Shown here piece by piece: positions 10,101-17,623 of a DNA stretch of 64,000 bases. Every line of letters starts with the position of its first letter. Position 1 is the first letter of the stretch. The position numbers were made by a program, and so were the translations under genes. The stretch is from positions 1,364,001 to 1,428,000 of the forward strand of contig NZ_SHKK01000001.1 in assembly GCF_004217135.1 (NCBI RefSeq), read 5' to 3'. The notes under the pieces were generated by a model. The model did no database searches. It saw nothing but the letters and a program-made list of their open reading frames with translations, and had not been told where the DNA came from. Origin of the DNA: Micromonospora violae. GTDB lineage: Bacteria; Actinomycetota; Actinomycetes; Mycobacteriales; Micromonosporaceae.

Positions 10101-10408
10101 CTCTCCCAGAACGTCTTGCCACTGACCATGTCGACCAGGAAGAAGTAGCCGCCGTCGCGCTGGATCCGTTCGCGGACCGCCCCGAGCAGGTGCGTCTTGC
10201 CGGCGCCCGCGCGGCCCTGCATGGCCACGCCCAGCGGCATGCTGGTGTCGTCGGTGCGGGCCCGCGCCACCCCGCGCAGGATCTCCGCGGCCACCTTCTC
10301 GTGCAGCTCCGGCACGTTGTGCGGGCTCGGTCGCCACACGTCGTCCGGGGTGACCGCCGGGTTGAGACTGACCGCTTCCAGCGCGGCCCGCTGGTCGTCG
10401 GAGATCAC
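7160..10408 (-). CDS. Double-ATPase protein: AAA module plus HerA/FtsK-like module
   Basis: A 1082-aa protein with two separate P-loop ATPases. The N-terminal AAA/STAND-like half has Walker A GRAGAGKT (about residue 70) and Walker B TVIAVDQLDTLF (about 243). The C-terminal half resembles HerA/FtsK DNA-translocating ATPases, with VVFAGSGSGKTVL (about 705), LDPNNDLARLG, Walker B GGLFVMDEAQTLAP (about 953) and ATQAPKGL further on. An Ala/Pro/Gly-rich linker (about 620-690) joins them. The GTG start overlaps the stop of the upstream gene (GTGA). A longer in-frame reading to 11137 is rejected because it runs antisense-frame through the well-coded winged-helix gene. With the nuclease encoded upstream this looks like a DNA-targeting motor-nuclease module; defence is an inference. 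Confidence 0.85.
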   Translation of the reverse strand: MISDDQRAALEAVSLNPAVTPDDVWRPSPHNVPELHEKVAAEILRGVARARTDDTSMPLGVAMQGRAGAGKTHLLGAVRERIQRDGGYFFLVDMVSGKTFWESVALALVEGMGRAHVGWGTQLKTFLRRLTPQLGLPVEVRDAIAGTRPVTRAQLDTFIWALRERDREVGRDTQDTARALVLHGAIDFEAQDVGYAHLISEPGDPAARAAWGLSTAIRTPQQVVQDISRLMALTLDPTVIAVDQLDTLFAQTSTSLLNHHQGLEDAQAMVLGPIADGLLKLRDITRRTLVVVSCLPDTWVLMTRAAPTPVADRFRTSTLPDRIPTPEIGQAIVAKRLAAAYAGMYFGPPHPTWPITPAAFADAPTLTPRALLRRVDRHIAWCRDRDEVVELDRLIDGTESMPTVSTVRNAPGDPTTDERRLHELDARFAELVEAADVSAALDPTREDEHMPPLLAAGLAAWIAEQAPTGATYKYDPPPGRKPALHGRLIEVLDEATENEAHWCFRAIAHPNAIAVTARVKAACTLAGLDRDLPQRRLILLRNGPWPTGKRTTEVLTGFDAAGGLRCAVSEADLRVFAALRAMATEPSTALQEWLVARRPASGTELFRAVLPGPDGTRGGTAPRSPDDGEPPSGGPESDPTNEPVAAVAADPSTGSVAVPAPADVGDVVVGTGGPVVGLGRTVDGGHPFTVPLESLRRHAVVFAGSGSGKTVLIRRLVEECAREGVSAIVLDPNNDLARLGDAWPDPPDGWGPGDAERAADYLAHTEVVVWTPRVTAGRPLSFQPLPDFTSLRDWPDEFDQAVRSAVEALAPRAGVDRSGRLAQQGKAVLTEALQAYARSGMVGLPGFTEFLTDLPEGVSRLARAGKLAEELAEALKAAMVTDPLFGGVGAPADPGLLLTPSPGRRARVSVISFVGLTSDQERQSFVNQLQMALFAWIKRHPAGDRPLGGLFVMDEAQTLAPATGTTACTASSIALASQARKYGLGLVFATQAPKGLHNQISGNATTQFFGLLNAPAQIDAARQLAEAKGGRLPDIGLLNSGEFYAAGEGFSFVKVRTPLCLTHHPKTPLTPEEVVTRARPAG

Positions 10409-11127
10409 GCCGGGCCGATCGCCAGGGCGTGGTTGTCCTCGTTCCCGATCCGGACGGCCGCGGCCCGGTCCCGCGCGGTCAGGGACTTGGTGTTCGCCAC
10501 CGGGATGATGCGCACGTCCTCCCGGCCGACCATCGCCCGCAACGCCGCGTCCAGGGCGGCCCGGTCGGTGTCGCCGAGCCGCTCCCGGACGTCGGCGAGC
10601 CCGACCCACGCTCCCGGTGCGGCGGCCAGCTCCCGGTACGCCGAACGCACCAGCGCCTCCACCTCCGCCGCGCACACCGGTGCCGCCGTCGGTGCCGCCG
10701 CCGTCGCTGACGCCGTGGGCGCCGGTGCGTCGTTTCGCGGTTCGCTGGGCGCCGGCGCCGTTGCCCCGGTCTGCTTGAAGAAGTCGGCGTGGCTGACCCG
10801 CAGCCGGTCCAGCGAACGGTGCAGGTTGGTCAGGACGACGAACAGCGACCGGGTCGTCGAGCCACCCTGCTTCGGCGGCGCGGAGGTGTGCAGCTGACGT
10901 GCCACCCGCCAGCCTTCGTCGGTCAGTTCGTGGGCGAACGGCCGGTGCGTGCGATCGGTGTCCACCAGTCCCAGGTCGACGAGCTTCTTGTTGTCCTTGC
11001 CGGTCAGGGTGAAGCCGGCCAGCTCCTTCAGCTCGACGTTGGTGAGTCGGCGCGCCTCGACCATCAGCACCACGAGGGCGTTGATCTGGTTCGGCGTCAG
11101 GTGCGGGACATCCGCCGGGCTCGTCAT
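10405..11127 (-). CDS. Winged-helix protein of the ATPase-nuclease operon
   Basis: A 240-aa protein of unknown function. Residues 8-75 (LTPNQINALVVLMVEARRLTNVELKELAG...LVDLGLVDTD...TDEGWRVARQ) read as a winged helix similar in pattern to MarR/PadR DNA-binding domains. An Ala/Pro/Thr-rich linker (about 115-145) leads to a second small helical domain (EVEALVRSAYRELAAAPGAWV...LADVRERLG) that could be a second winged helix. It starts at an ATG overlapping the nuclease stop (ATGA) and ends in a GTGA overlap with the ATPase start. All three genes are therefore likely translated together. It may recruit the ATPase to DNA or act as specificity subunit; it lacks enzyme motifs. Confidence 0.75.
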   Translation of the reverse strand: MTSPADVPHLTPNQINALVVLMVEARRLTNVELKELAGFTLTGKDNKKLVDLGLVDTDRTHRPFAHELTDEGWRVARQLHTSAPPKQGGSTTRSLFVVLTNLHRSLDRLRVSHADFFKQTGATAPAPSEPRNDAPAPTASATAAAPTAAPVCAAEVEALVRSAYRELAAAPGAWVGLADVRERLGDTDRAALDAALRAMVGREDVRIIPVANTKSLTARDRAAAVRIGNEDNHALAIGPA

Positions 11128-12227
11128 GATGTCTCATCTCCGTGGGGGTGCGTGCCGTCCAAGCGTCGCCGGGCCAGCAGCCGACGGATCCCGTCGACCA
11201 CCGCCGGCGTGTCGGTCAGCACCTGTTCGTTGGTGAAGCGGAGCACGTCCAACCCGAGGAGTTGCAGCTGAACGTCTCTCCGCCGATCGTTGGCGAAAGC
11301 GATTCGCCCACGATGCTCCGGGCCGTCCACCTCGACCGCAAGACCCTCCGTGGGCCAAAACAGATCCAGTCGGTACGCCGCACCCAGGACGTGCCACTCG
11401 TAGGTCTGGTTCCACCGCCGGCCGCGCGCCCAGTCGTGCGGCGCGAGCGCGCGTTCCAACGCCTGCTCGGCGGTGCTGTCGCCGCGCGGCACTCCCGCGA
11501 TCGGCGGCCAGGCCAACACCGTCGAGCCCGCCTCGGCGCCGACGGCCGGAATCTGTTCGGTCGTGCTGGCCAGCCCGGCGAATCGGTTGGGCAGCAGCAC
11601 CGGTACCGAGCGCACCCGGTCGGCGTGGCGCAGCGGCCTGCCGGCCAACCACACCGTGAAGCCGCCGTGTCGCACGAGCCATTCGGCGGCGGCCACCAGC
11701 GTCCGCTCGGCGTCCGCCTCCAGGTGGGGCAGGGCCACCACGAGTACGCAGCTCTCCCGGTCGTACGCCTCGGCGATCACCCGGGCGAGCCCTGCGGCGC
11801 GTACCCCTGGGGCGAAGCGGGACCGGTCGCCGGGGTGGCGCGGATTGCGCAGCCCACGCTCGGCGAGGTCGGCCAGGAACGGGCCGAAGTGCCGGGATCG
11901 GGCGGCGGCGCGGGCCGCGAGGGCGCGCACCGCCGCCACGCCGAGCGGGCCCGCGCTGTCGAAACGGTCGGCCCCGCTCAGCCAGCGGGGGAACATCGCG
12001 AGGGCGGCGCTGTCCAGTTGGTCGAGCAGGGCGTCCACGAGATCACCGAGAGGGCCCACCGCGGTGGGCCGGTAGTGCACGGTCGCGGGCGCTGCCGGTG
12101 GCAACGGGTCGAGCGCCACCCGCAGCAGCTCCGGGTCGACGCCCGGCAGGTGACTCACCCGCCGCGTCGGCGGGCCGGCCCACCAGGCCCCGTTGGCGTC
12201 GCCGTTGGCCCGGACGGGGTGCGCCAT
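11124..12227 (-). CDS. DUF559/Vsr-type putative endonuclease
   Basis: A 367-aa protein. The C-terminal about 85 residues (YRLDLFWPTEGLAVEVDGPEH...NDRRRDVQLQLLGLDVLRF) match the DUF559 fold of the PD-(D/E)XK nuclease superfamily. The acidic residue in YRLDLFW, the E in VEVDG, and the R/Q-rich helix before LDVLRFTNEQV are the expected catalytic elements. The N-terminal about 280 residues are not recognised and may bind DNA or the partner ATPase. It is the first gene of the operon, with no strong ribosome site (GTAGGG 10 bp upstream), and overlaps the winged-helix gene by four bases. A nuclease gene translationally coupled to a HerA-like motor is the layout of several antiviral systems. Confidence 0.75.
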   Translation of the reverse strand: MAHPVRANGDANGAWWAGPPTRRVSHLPGVDPELLRVALDPLPPAAPATVHYRPTAVGPLGDLVDALLDQLDSAALAMFPRWLSGADRFDSAGPLGVAAVRALAARAAARSRHFGPFLADLAERGLRNPRHPGDRSRFAPGVRAAGLARVIAEAYDRESCVLVVALPHLEADAERTLVAAAEWLVRHGGFTVWLAGRPLRHADRVRSVPVLLPNRFAGLASTTEQIPAVGAEAGSTVLAWPPIAGVPRGDSTAEQALERALAPHDWARGRRWNQTYEWHVLGAAYRLDLFWPTEGLAVEVDGPEHRGRIAFANDRRRDVQLQLLGLDVLRFTNEQVLTDTPAVVDGIRRLLARRRLDGTHPHGDETS

Positions 12228-12283
12228 GTCGGCACCCTACGACAGGTGCGGGCGCGACCGGGCACTACCGGTGTGCTCCGCGT

Positions 12284-13701
12284 TCAGCGCAGCCGGCGGA
12301 TGTCGCCGTACGCGCGGTAGTAGCCACCGCGGCTGGACTCGCGCACCTCGGTCACCAGGTAGCGGGCGCCCGGCTCGCGAATCCCCTTGGGGAACTGCAC
12401 GGACCAGTCGCGTCGGTAGCCGTCGGAGAGCACCTGGACCCGCAACCGGCCGCGATCGTCGCGGCACTGCACGACCACGCCGGCCCCCGCGTCGCTGGTC
12501 ACCTCGACGATCGTCGGTTGCACCGGCTGGGGCGCCTGACGGGGGGCCTTGATGTCGCGCACCTGGGGCACCTCCCCGGCCTGCGCCGCGCGGATCGCCG
12601 GCTCGCTCGCGTCGATGCAGGCCAGGTGGCCGGCGGTGGTGACGACGTAGAGCCGGTCGTCGTGGTATTGCATGGAGTACGCCGAGCCGCAGCCGGTGCC
12701 GAGCTTCCACAGTCGGGTGCCCGCCGCGTCGAAGCAGTAGATCGAGGATGACTGTCACCGGCGAAGACGTACCGGCCGCCCTCGGCGGTGGCGCAGGAGA
12801 AGACCGGGGCGTCGCAGTGGTAGGTGCGTTCGTGTCGACCAGTCTTGGACAGCCGCACCACCTCGCGGGTGCCCGTCCCGGCGAACACACTGTCGTGCTC
12901 CTGCCAGCCGAAGAGCACCGAACCGGTCCGGGTGTGCCACAGCTCCTCGCCGGTACGCCACTGGTAGCCGGTCACGCCCTGCGAGTGGCCGTGGTAGATG
13001 GCGTCGTTGTCGCACCGCACCATCCAGGCCGAACGCCCCCGCCCGGGGCGACGCCACAGGAACTCGTCCTCGTGGTCGACGGCGGTGATCCCGCCGTCGG
13101 CGTCGGAGACGCCGAGGACGCCGTCGTGGATGTCCAACCAGTAGATGTCGATCTCCGGGGCGATCGCGTACGCCACCCTCGGCACCTTGCCGGACAGGTC
13201 GTAGACGTTGCCGTCGTCGCAGCCGGCGTAGATCCAGGCGTCGTCGGCGACGATGCACTTCACGCCGTCGGGGAGGCGGACCTGGCTGCGCACCTGGGCG
13301 TCGTGGTCGAGTGTCGTGATCACGCCGTGCTCGTTGCCGACCATGCAGTGCTGCCCATCGACGAAGATGCCGAAGGCGGGGGCGCCGGAGTCGTAGCGCC
13401 AGAGCACCGGGGCGGTGTGGGCGGTGGAGCGGGTGCTCACGATCTGCCGCCGGGACACGGTGCGCTTCTGACGGACGCCGCGGACCGCCGGCGCGTAGCC
13501 CTTGCGAACCTTCTCGCCGATCTTCTTCGCGGCGGCGGCCCGGGCCCGGGCGTTGTCCGGATAGGCGCTCGCCTTGACCTGCCCCTGGTCGCCGATCCGG
13601 CCGTAGCGCACCGTCAGCGTGGCGTCGTCGACGATGACCTCGTAGAACTTGTGCGCACCGTCCACTTCGGACAGTTCGAGGTAGGTCGTCTCCTGGGACA
13701 T
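12284..13701 (-). pseudogene. WGR-domain and beta-propeller protein, frameshifted
   Basis: The gene starts at the ATG at 13701 with GGAGG upstream. It encodes a WGR domain (KFYEVIVDDATLTVRYGRIG, then KKIGEKVRKGY) followed by PQQ/WD-like propeller blades (MVGNEHGVITTLDHD, IYAGCDDGNVYDLSG, VFAGTGTREVVRLSK). The frame breaks at 12751/12752. Inserting one G there on the plus strand restores the blade sequence as GDSSSSIYCFDAAGTRLWKL and joins it to the final 129 codons that end at 12284. Intact length would be about 472 aa. WGR domains bind nucleic-acid ends in PARP-like proteins; here no catalytic domain accompanies it. A single missing base could be a real mutation or a sequencing error. Confidence 0.85.
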
Positions 13702-13763
13702 GGGGGGCCTCCGAGGGTCAGCGAGCGGCGCGACGTGGCCGGCGCGGCGACAGTGACCACACG

Positions 13764-14723
13764 TTATCGACGCCCCCCGACAGAACCGGCGTTCGGCCAG
13801 CGCAGCGCGTCGTCGCGGAGCACCGCGTGCGCGCCGACGCTCTGGTTGACGATCTGCGTCACCCGTACGTCGACCGCGATGCTGGCCAGCGCCACCGCGT
13901 CCGCGCGGCTGAGGCCGTGCAGCCGCTGCATCAGCGTCAGCATCGAGTCCAGTGCGGCGAACGTGGCGTCGTCGAGGGAGGGCCCGACGCCCAGCGTCAG
14001 CCAGGCGTCCGGGGTACGGGCCACCGGGCCGGTGAGCGGAAAGTCGTCGCGTACGTCGAAGGTCAACGTCACCTCGTCCATCGGACACTCGATCGCGGTG
14101 CCGCCGACCTCGCCGTCGCCCTGTGCGGCGTGCCCGTCCCCGACGGAGAACAGCGCCTCGTCCACCGGGATCGGCAGCAGGAGGGTGCTGCCGGCGGTGA
14201 GGTCGCGGCAGTCCAGATTGCCGCCCCAGGGGCGCGGTGGGATGGTTGAGTGCCGGCCGGGCTCCGCGGGTGGCATGCCGAGCACCCCCATGAAGGGTCG
14301 CAGCGCGACCGTGTGGCCATGCTGGTTGTGGCCGGTCATCGTCACCGGGTCCAACGTCCAGGCGTGCACCACCGGCTCATCCTGCACGCCGTAGCGCTGG
14401 TTGAACCCGCTCGGCCAGCCGCCGGCCACCGTGGTTCCCCAGCGGGCCGGGACGACCGCGTCGATGCGTACCGCGAGGGTCTGTCCCGCCCGCGCACCGC
14501 GGACCGCGACCGGGCCGGTCAACGCGTGTCCGTGGTCGGGTCGGTGCTGCGCGACCCGGGGCCGGTCCCGGTTCGGCCCGCCCTGGTACGGGCCGGCGGA
14601 CCACCAGCAGTCCAGGGTGCGATAGGTGACGGTGTCGCCGGGTTCGATGGTGAGCACCGGCGGGAAATCGGGGGAGAAGTGGCCGTGCAGGCTGTCCTCG
14701 CCCGGGGTGAGGGTGTGTCGCAT
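13764..14723 (-). CDS. Acetamidase/formamidase family protein
   Basis: A 319-aa protein of the FmdA/AmdA family, which hydrolyses short amides to ammonia and a carboxylate. Family features seen are the N-terminal HGHFSPDFPPVLTIEPGDTVTYRT, a GPVAVRGARAGQTLAV region, and the central PRPWGGNLDCRDLTAGSTLLLP followed by VGDGHAAQGDGEVGGTAIE, which carries the metal-binding His/Asp/Glu residues. The ATG at 14723 has only a weak ribosome site, so translation may be leaderless. The length is close to that of short family members. It lies between the frameshifted WGR gene and the CE4 gene, with a terminator upstream, so it is probably transcribed alone. Confidence 0.9.
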   Translation of the reverse strand: MRHTLTPGEDSLHGHFSPDFPPVLTIEPGDTVTYRTLDCWWSAGPYQGGPNRDRPRVAQHRPDHGHALTGPVAVRGARAGQTLAVRIDAVVPARWGTTVAGGWPSGFNQRYGVQDEPVVHAWTLDPVTMTGHNQHGHTVALRPFMGVLGMPPAEPGRHSTIPPRPWGGNLDCRDLTAGSTLLLPIPVDEALFSVGDGHAAQGDGEVGGTAIECPMDEVTLTFDVRDDFPLTGPVARTPDAWLTLGVGPSLDDATFAALDSMLTLMQRLHGLSRADAVALASIAVDVRVTQIVNQSVGAHAVLRDDALRWPNAGSVGGRR

Positions 14724-14767
14724 CAGTGCAGGCTAGTGGCGACTGGCCGGCACAGCGGGTCGCCCAG

Positions 14768-14802
14768 GTGCGCGGTGGGTGCCGGGCGCACCCACCGCGC
14801 AC
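14768..14802 (-). terminator. Hairpin terminator downstream of the CE4 gene
   Basis: Perfect 15-bp stem: GTGCGCGGTGGGTGC (14768-14782) pairs with 14788-14802, with a 5-nt loop. It lies 17 bp beyond the deacetylase stop on its transcript side. Confidence 0.8.
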
Positions 14803-14819
14803 GTCTCAGTCGGGCGATG

Positions 14820-15854
14820 TCAACCCGAGGTGCAGGAGCGGATCTGGGGGCGGGCGCCGCTGTTGCCGTTGGTCATCGTGGTGAAGCCGAAGGTGTTGCC
14901 GCTGCCGTTGGACCGCATGGTCATGACATTGCCGCTGCTGTCCCAGGTGGCGGTGCCGTTCCAGATCGTGGAGATCCGCTGCGGTGGGGTGATGGCCACG
15001 ACCACCGTCCACGTGTTGGCGCCGCTGACCGTCACCGAGGTGTTGTACCGGTCGCCCCAGACGTTGGTGGTGGTGGCGGTCGCGGTGCAGCTGCCGCCGG
15101 CGGGCGGCGGGGTGGTCGTCGGCGGGGTGGTCGGCGGCGAGGTGCCGCCGTCCGGTGCGACCGCACGGCCGGTGGACGGTGAGATCATGCCGGGGCACAG
15201 GTTGCGGCTGGTCAGGTTGGCCATGATCTGCGGGATCGCGTCGCGGGTGTTCTGGATCCCGTCGTGCATCAGGATGACCTGGCCGGCCTGGAGTCGGCTC
15301 GCGTTGGCCACGATCTGGCTGACGCTGGCGCCGTTCCAGTCCTGCGAGTCCACGTCCCAGAGCACCTGGCGCATGCCCAGCGACGAGGCGACGGACTGCA
15401 GGGTGGAGTTGGTCTCGCCGTACGGTGGCCGGAACAGCACCGGCCGGCTGCCGGTCGCCGACTGGATCGCCGAGCTGGTCTGGGACAGGTCCGACTGCAT
15501 CTGCGACTGACTCATCGAGGTCATGTGGGCGTGGTTCCAGCTGTGGTTGGCGACCCACATGCCGGCGGCGACCTGTGCCTGTGCGGCGGACCGGTTGTTC
15601 TGGACGTTCTGCCCGACGTTGAACATGGTGGCCCGTACGCCGTTGTTGCGCAGCACGTTCAGCAGGGCGCTGGTGCTGCCGGTCGGACCGTCGTCGAAGG
15701 TGAGGCCGACGTACCCGTTGCAGGTGGCGGCGCTCGACGGGGTCGAGCTGGCGGCGAGGACGACGCCGCACATGGCCACGGCGGTGGCGAGGACGGCGAG
15801 CGCCGCGCGCAGCCGCCTCGACCACAGGGCCGTGCGGGGGAAGAGCCTGCTCAT
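14820..15854 (-). CDS. Secreted CE4 polysaccharide deacetylase with CBM2
   Basis: A 344-aa secreted enzyme that removes acetyl groups from chitin or xylan. The signal peptide (RRLRAALAVLATAVAMCGVV) is followed by a NodB domain with motif 1 LTFDDGPT, motif 2 HSWNH (metal His pair), motif 3 RPPYGETN, motif 4 DVDSQDW and motif 5 ILMHDG. A Pro/Thr linker near residue 235 (PPTTPPTTTPPP) leads to a CBM2 cellulose/chitin-binding domain (TATTTNVWGDRYNTSVTVSG...). The architecture is that of actinomycete acetylxylan or chitooligosaccharide deacetylases. It is divergent from the GH19 chitinase across a 425-bp region, so coordinated action on chitin is a reasonable inference. Confidence 0.93.
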   Translation of the reverse strand: MSRLFPRTALWSRRLRAALAVLATAVAMCGVVLAASSTPSSAATCNGYVGLTFDDGPTGSTSALLNVLRNNGVRATMFNVGQNVQNNRSAAQAQVAAGMWVANHSWNHAHMTSMSQSQMQSDLSQTSSAIQSATGSRPVLFRPPYGETNSTLQSVASSLGMRQVLWDVDSQDWNGASVSQIVANASRLQAGQVILMHDGIQNTRDAIPQIMANLTSRNLCPGMISPSTGRAVAPDGGTSPPTTPPTTTPPPAGGSCTATATTTNVWGDRYNTSVTVSGANTWTVVVAITPPQRISTIWNGTATWDSSGNVMTMRSNGSGNTFGFTTMTNGNSGARPQIRSCTSG

Positions 15855-16279
15855 CTGGTGCCCCTTCGCGCAGGCCCGGACGCGCCCTGGTGGTGGGCGG
15901 CGCAGTCCGGACAGGTGTGGATGAGTGGGTCGGTGGACCCGAAGCCGTGCGAAGCCGTTGCATTGACCTCAGTGGATCGGAGTATTACAGCGAGAATTCC
16001 GACGCGTCAACAAGTTCCGGAACATCTTCGGAACAACGCAGAGGGCCGTTCAGGGTGTGGCCAGGCATGCCGTGGTCGGGGCGGGTTCTGGGCGCGACAC
16101 GTGGCGGTGGTGCCGCCGACGTGATCCGGAAAGTAGCCGGAAATATCGACAGTGGTCATCCGGTCGCCCCCGTCGGATCCGCGCGGAATAGTAAAGACTC
16201 TGAACAGAAAATGTTACAGTCACTTCCGTCGATACCCGGCTCGGCTGTCGGCAGTGAGATCCCAGGAAGGAGTGATCAC
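15855..16279. promoter_or_regulatory. Divergent control region between CE4 deacetylase and GH19 chitinase
   Basis: No gene is seen in these 425 bp. It is AT-richer than its surroundings. GTTCCGGAAC at 16014-16023 is a perfect palindrome, followed closely by a second CGGAAC half-site. CCGGAAA repeats near 16129 and 16138. TTGACC at 15964-15969 with an AT-rich stretch 15-17 bp later, and an AT-rich patch at 16187-16215 upstream of the chitinase, are possible promoters. The palindrome plus half-sites suggest a shared operator. Confidence 0.4.
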
Positions 16280-17356
16280 ATGACGAGACTGCGCGCGCTG
16301 GTCGCGCTGGTGGCACTGATCGTCGCCGGTGGACTGGTCGCGGTCATCCCGGCCACGGCCGCGTCGGCGGCGGCCTGCTCCGCGGCATGGCAAGCCTCGG
16401 CCGTCTACTGGGGAGACGCCCAGGTCTCCCACAACGGCCGCAACTACCGGGCGAAGTGGTGGACCCAGAACGAGGCGCCGCCGGGTACCACCGGCGTCTG
16501 GGAGGATCTCGGCGCGTGCGGGGGAGGTGGCACACCACCCGGGGGGACCTGCTCCTACCCGAACTGGACCGCCGGGACCTGGTACGCCACCGGCGCCATC
16601 GTGCGGTACACCAACGGTCTCTACTACATCGCCGAGCACGACAATCCCGGGTACGACCCCATCATCAGCACCTGGTACTGGGAGCCCTACACCTGTGGCG
16701 GCCAGCCGCCGACCACCCCGCCTCCCACCAACCCCGGTGGCTTCGTGGTCACCGAGGCCCAGTTCAACCAGATGTTCCCCGGTCGCAACTCCTTCTACTC
16801 GTACGCGGGGCTCGTCGCCGCGCTCAGCGCCTACCCGGCGTTCGCGCGGACCGGCAGTGCCACCGTCCAGCGCCAGGAGGCCGCGGCCTTCCTGGCGAAC
16901 GTGTACCACGAGACCGGCGGCCTCGTGCACATCGTCGAGCAGAACACGGCGAACTACCCGCACTACTGCGACCCGGGCCAGCCGTACGGATGCCCCGCCG
17001 GGCAGGCCGCCTACTACGGGCGCGGGCCGATCCAGCTCAGTTGGAACTTCAACTACAACGCCGCCGGTAACGCGCTCAACCTGCCGCTGCTGACCAACCC
17101 GTGGTTGGTGCAGAACGACGCGGCGGTGGCCTGGAAGACCGGCATCTGGTACTGGATGACCCAGAACGGGCCGGGCACCATGACCGCCCACAACGCGATG
17201 GTCACCGGCGCCGGATTCGGGCAGACGATCCGCAGCATCAACGGCTCGATCGAGTGCAACAACGGAAACCCCGCACAGGTGCAGAGTCGCGTCACCAGGT
17301 ACCAGCAGTTCGTCGGCATCCTCGGCGTGCCCGCCGGAGCCAATCTCTACTGCTGA
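16280..17356 (+). CDS. Secreted GH19 chitinase with two CBM5/12 domains
   Basis: A 358-aa secreted chitinase that cleaves beta-1,4-GlcNAc chains with inversion. The ATG at 16280 follows GGAAGGAG by 7 bp, and the signal peptide is MTRLRALVALVALIVAGGLV. Two carbohydrate-binding modules of the CBM5/12 type follow: AWQASAVYWGDAQVSHNGRNYRAKWWT and YPNWTAGTWYATGAIVRY...DPIISTWYWEPY. A Pro-rich linker leads to the GH19 domain from about residue 155 (VVTEAQFNQMFPGRNSFYSY). Its catalytic acid is in AAFLANVYHETGG, with the typical YYGRGPIQLSWNFNYNAAG loop. A longer in-frame start upstream is rejected because it lacks a ribosome site and would bury the signal peptide. Confidence 0.95.
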   Translation: MTRLRALVALVALIVAGGLVAVIPATAASAAACSAAWQASAVYWGDAQVSHNGRNYRAKWWTQNEAPPGTTGVWEDLGACGGGGTPPGGTCSYPNWTAGTWYATGAIVRYTNGLYYIAEHDNPGYDPIISTWYWEPYTCGGQPPTTPPPTNPGGFVVTEAQFNQMFPGRNSFYSYAGLVAALSAYPAFARTGSATVQRQEAAAFLANVYHETGGLVHIVEQNTANYPHYCDPGQPYGCPAGQAAYYGRGPIQLSWNFNYNAAGNALNLPLLTNPWLVQNDAAVAWKTGIWYWMTQNGPGTMTAHNAMVTGAGFGQTIRSINGSIECNNGNPAQVQSRVTRYQQFVGILGVPAGANLYC

Positions 17357-17460
17357 TCCGGGGCCGGGCCTCGGCATTCGTCGTCGGACGCGGCCGGGGC
17401 CCGGTGCCTCGGCGGCCGGGTCGCGGTTGGAGTGGTGACTGTTTCGACGCGATCAACCCG

Positions 17461-17490
17461 TTGACATCGCCGTGGTGCTCCGGGAACTAT
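17461..17490 (+). promoter_or_regulatory. Possible promoter of the GH92 gene
   Basis: TTGACA at 17461-17466 is a perfect -35 hexamer. AACTAT begins 18 bp later at 17485 as a weak -10. The site is about 130 bp upstream of the GH92 start. Confidence 0.4.
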
Positions 17491-17623
17491 CAGCGGCAGT
17501 CCGACGCCCCGGCTCCCGTTGCTCACCGACTCCGATGACAACGATGTCAGGGCTCGCAAGCTCCACTCTGCCCACACGTTCGACGTACTCGACCTGGTTC
17601 GAGGCGAAAGGCTTCCGTCCCTC

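Noticed and set aside
10409..11137. N-terminal extension of the large ATPase (1325-aa reading)
   Set aside because: The extra region is the alternative frame of the winged-helix gene, which has proper domain content and ATGA/GTGA overlaps.
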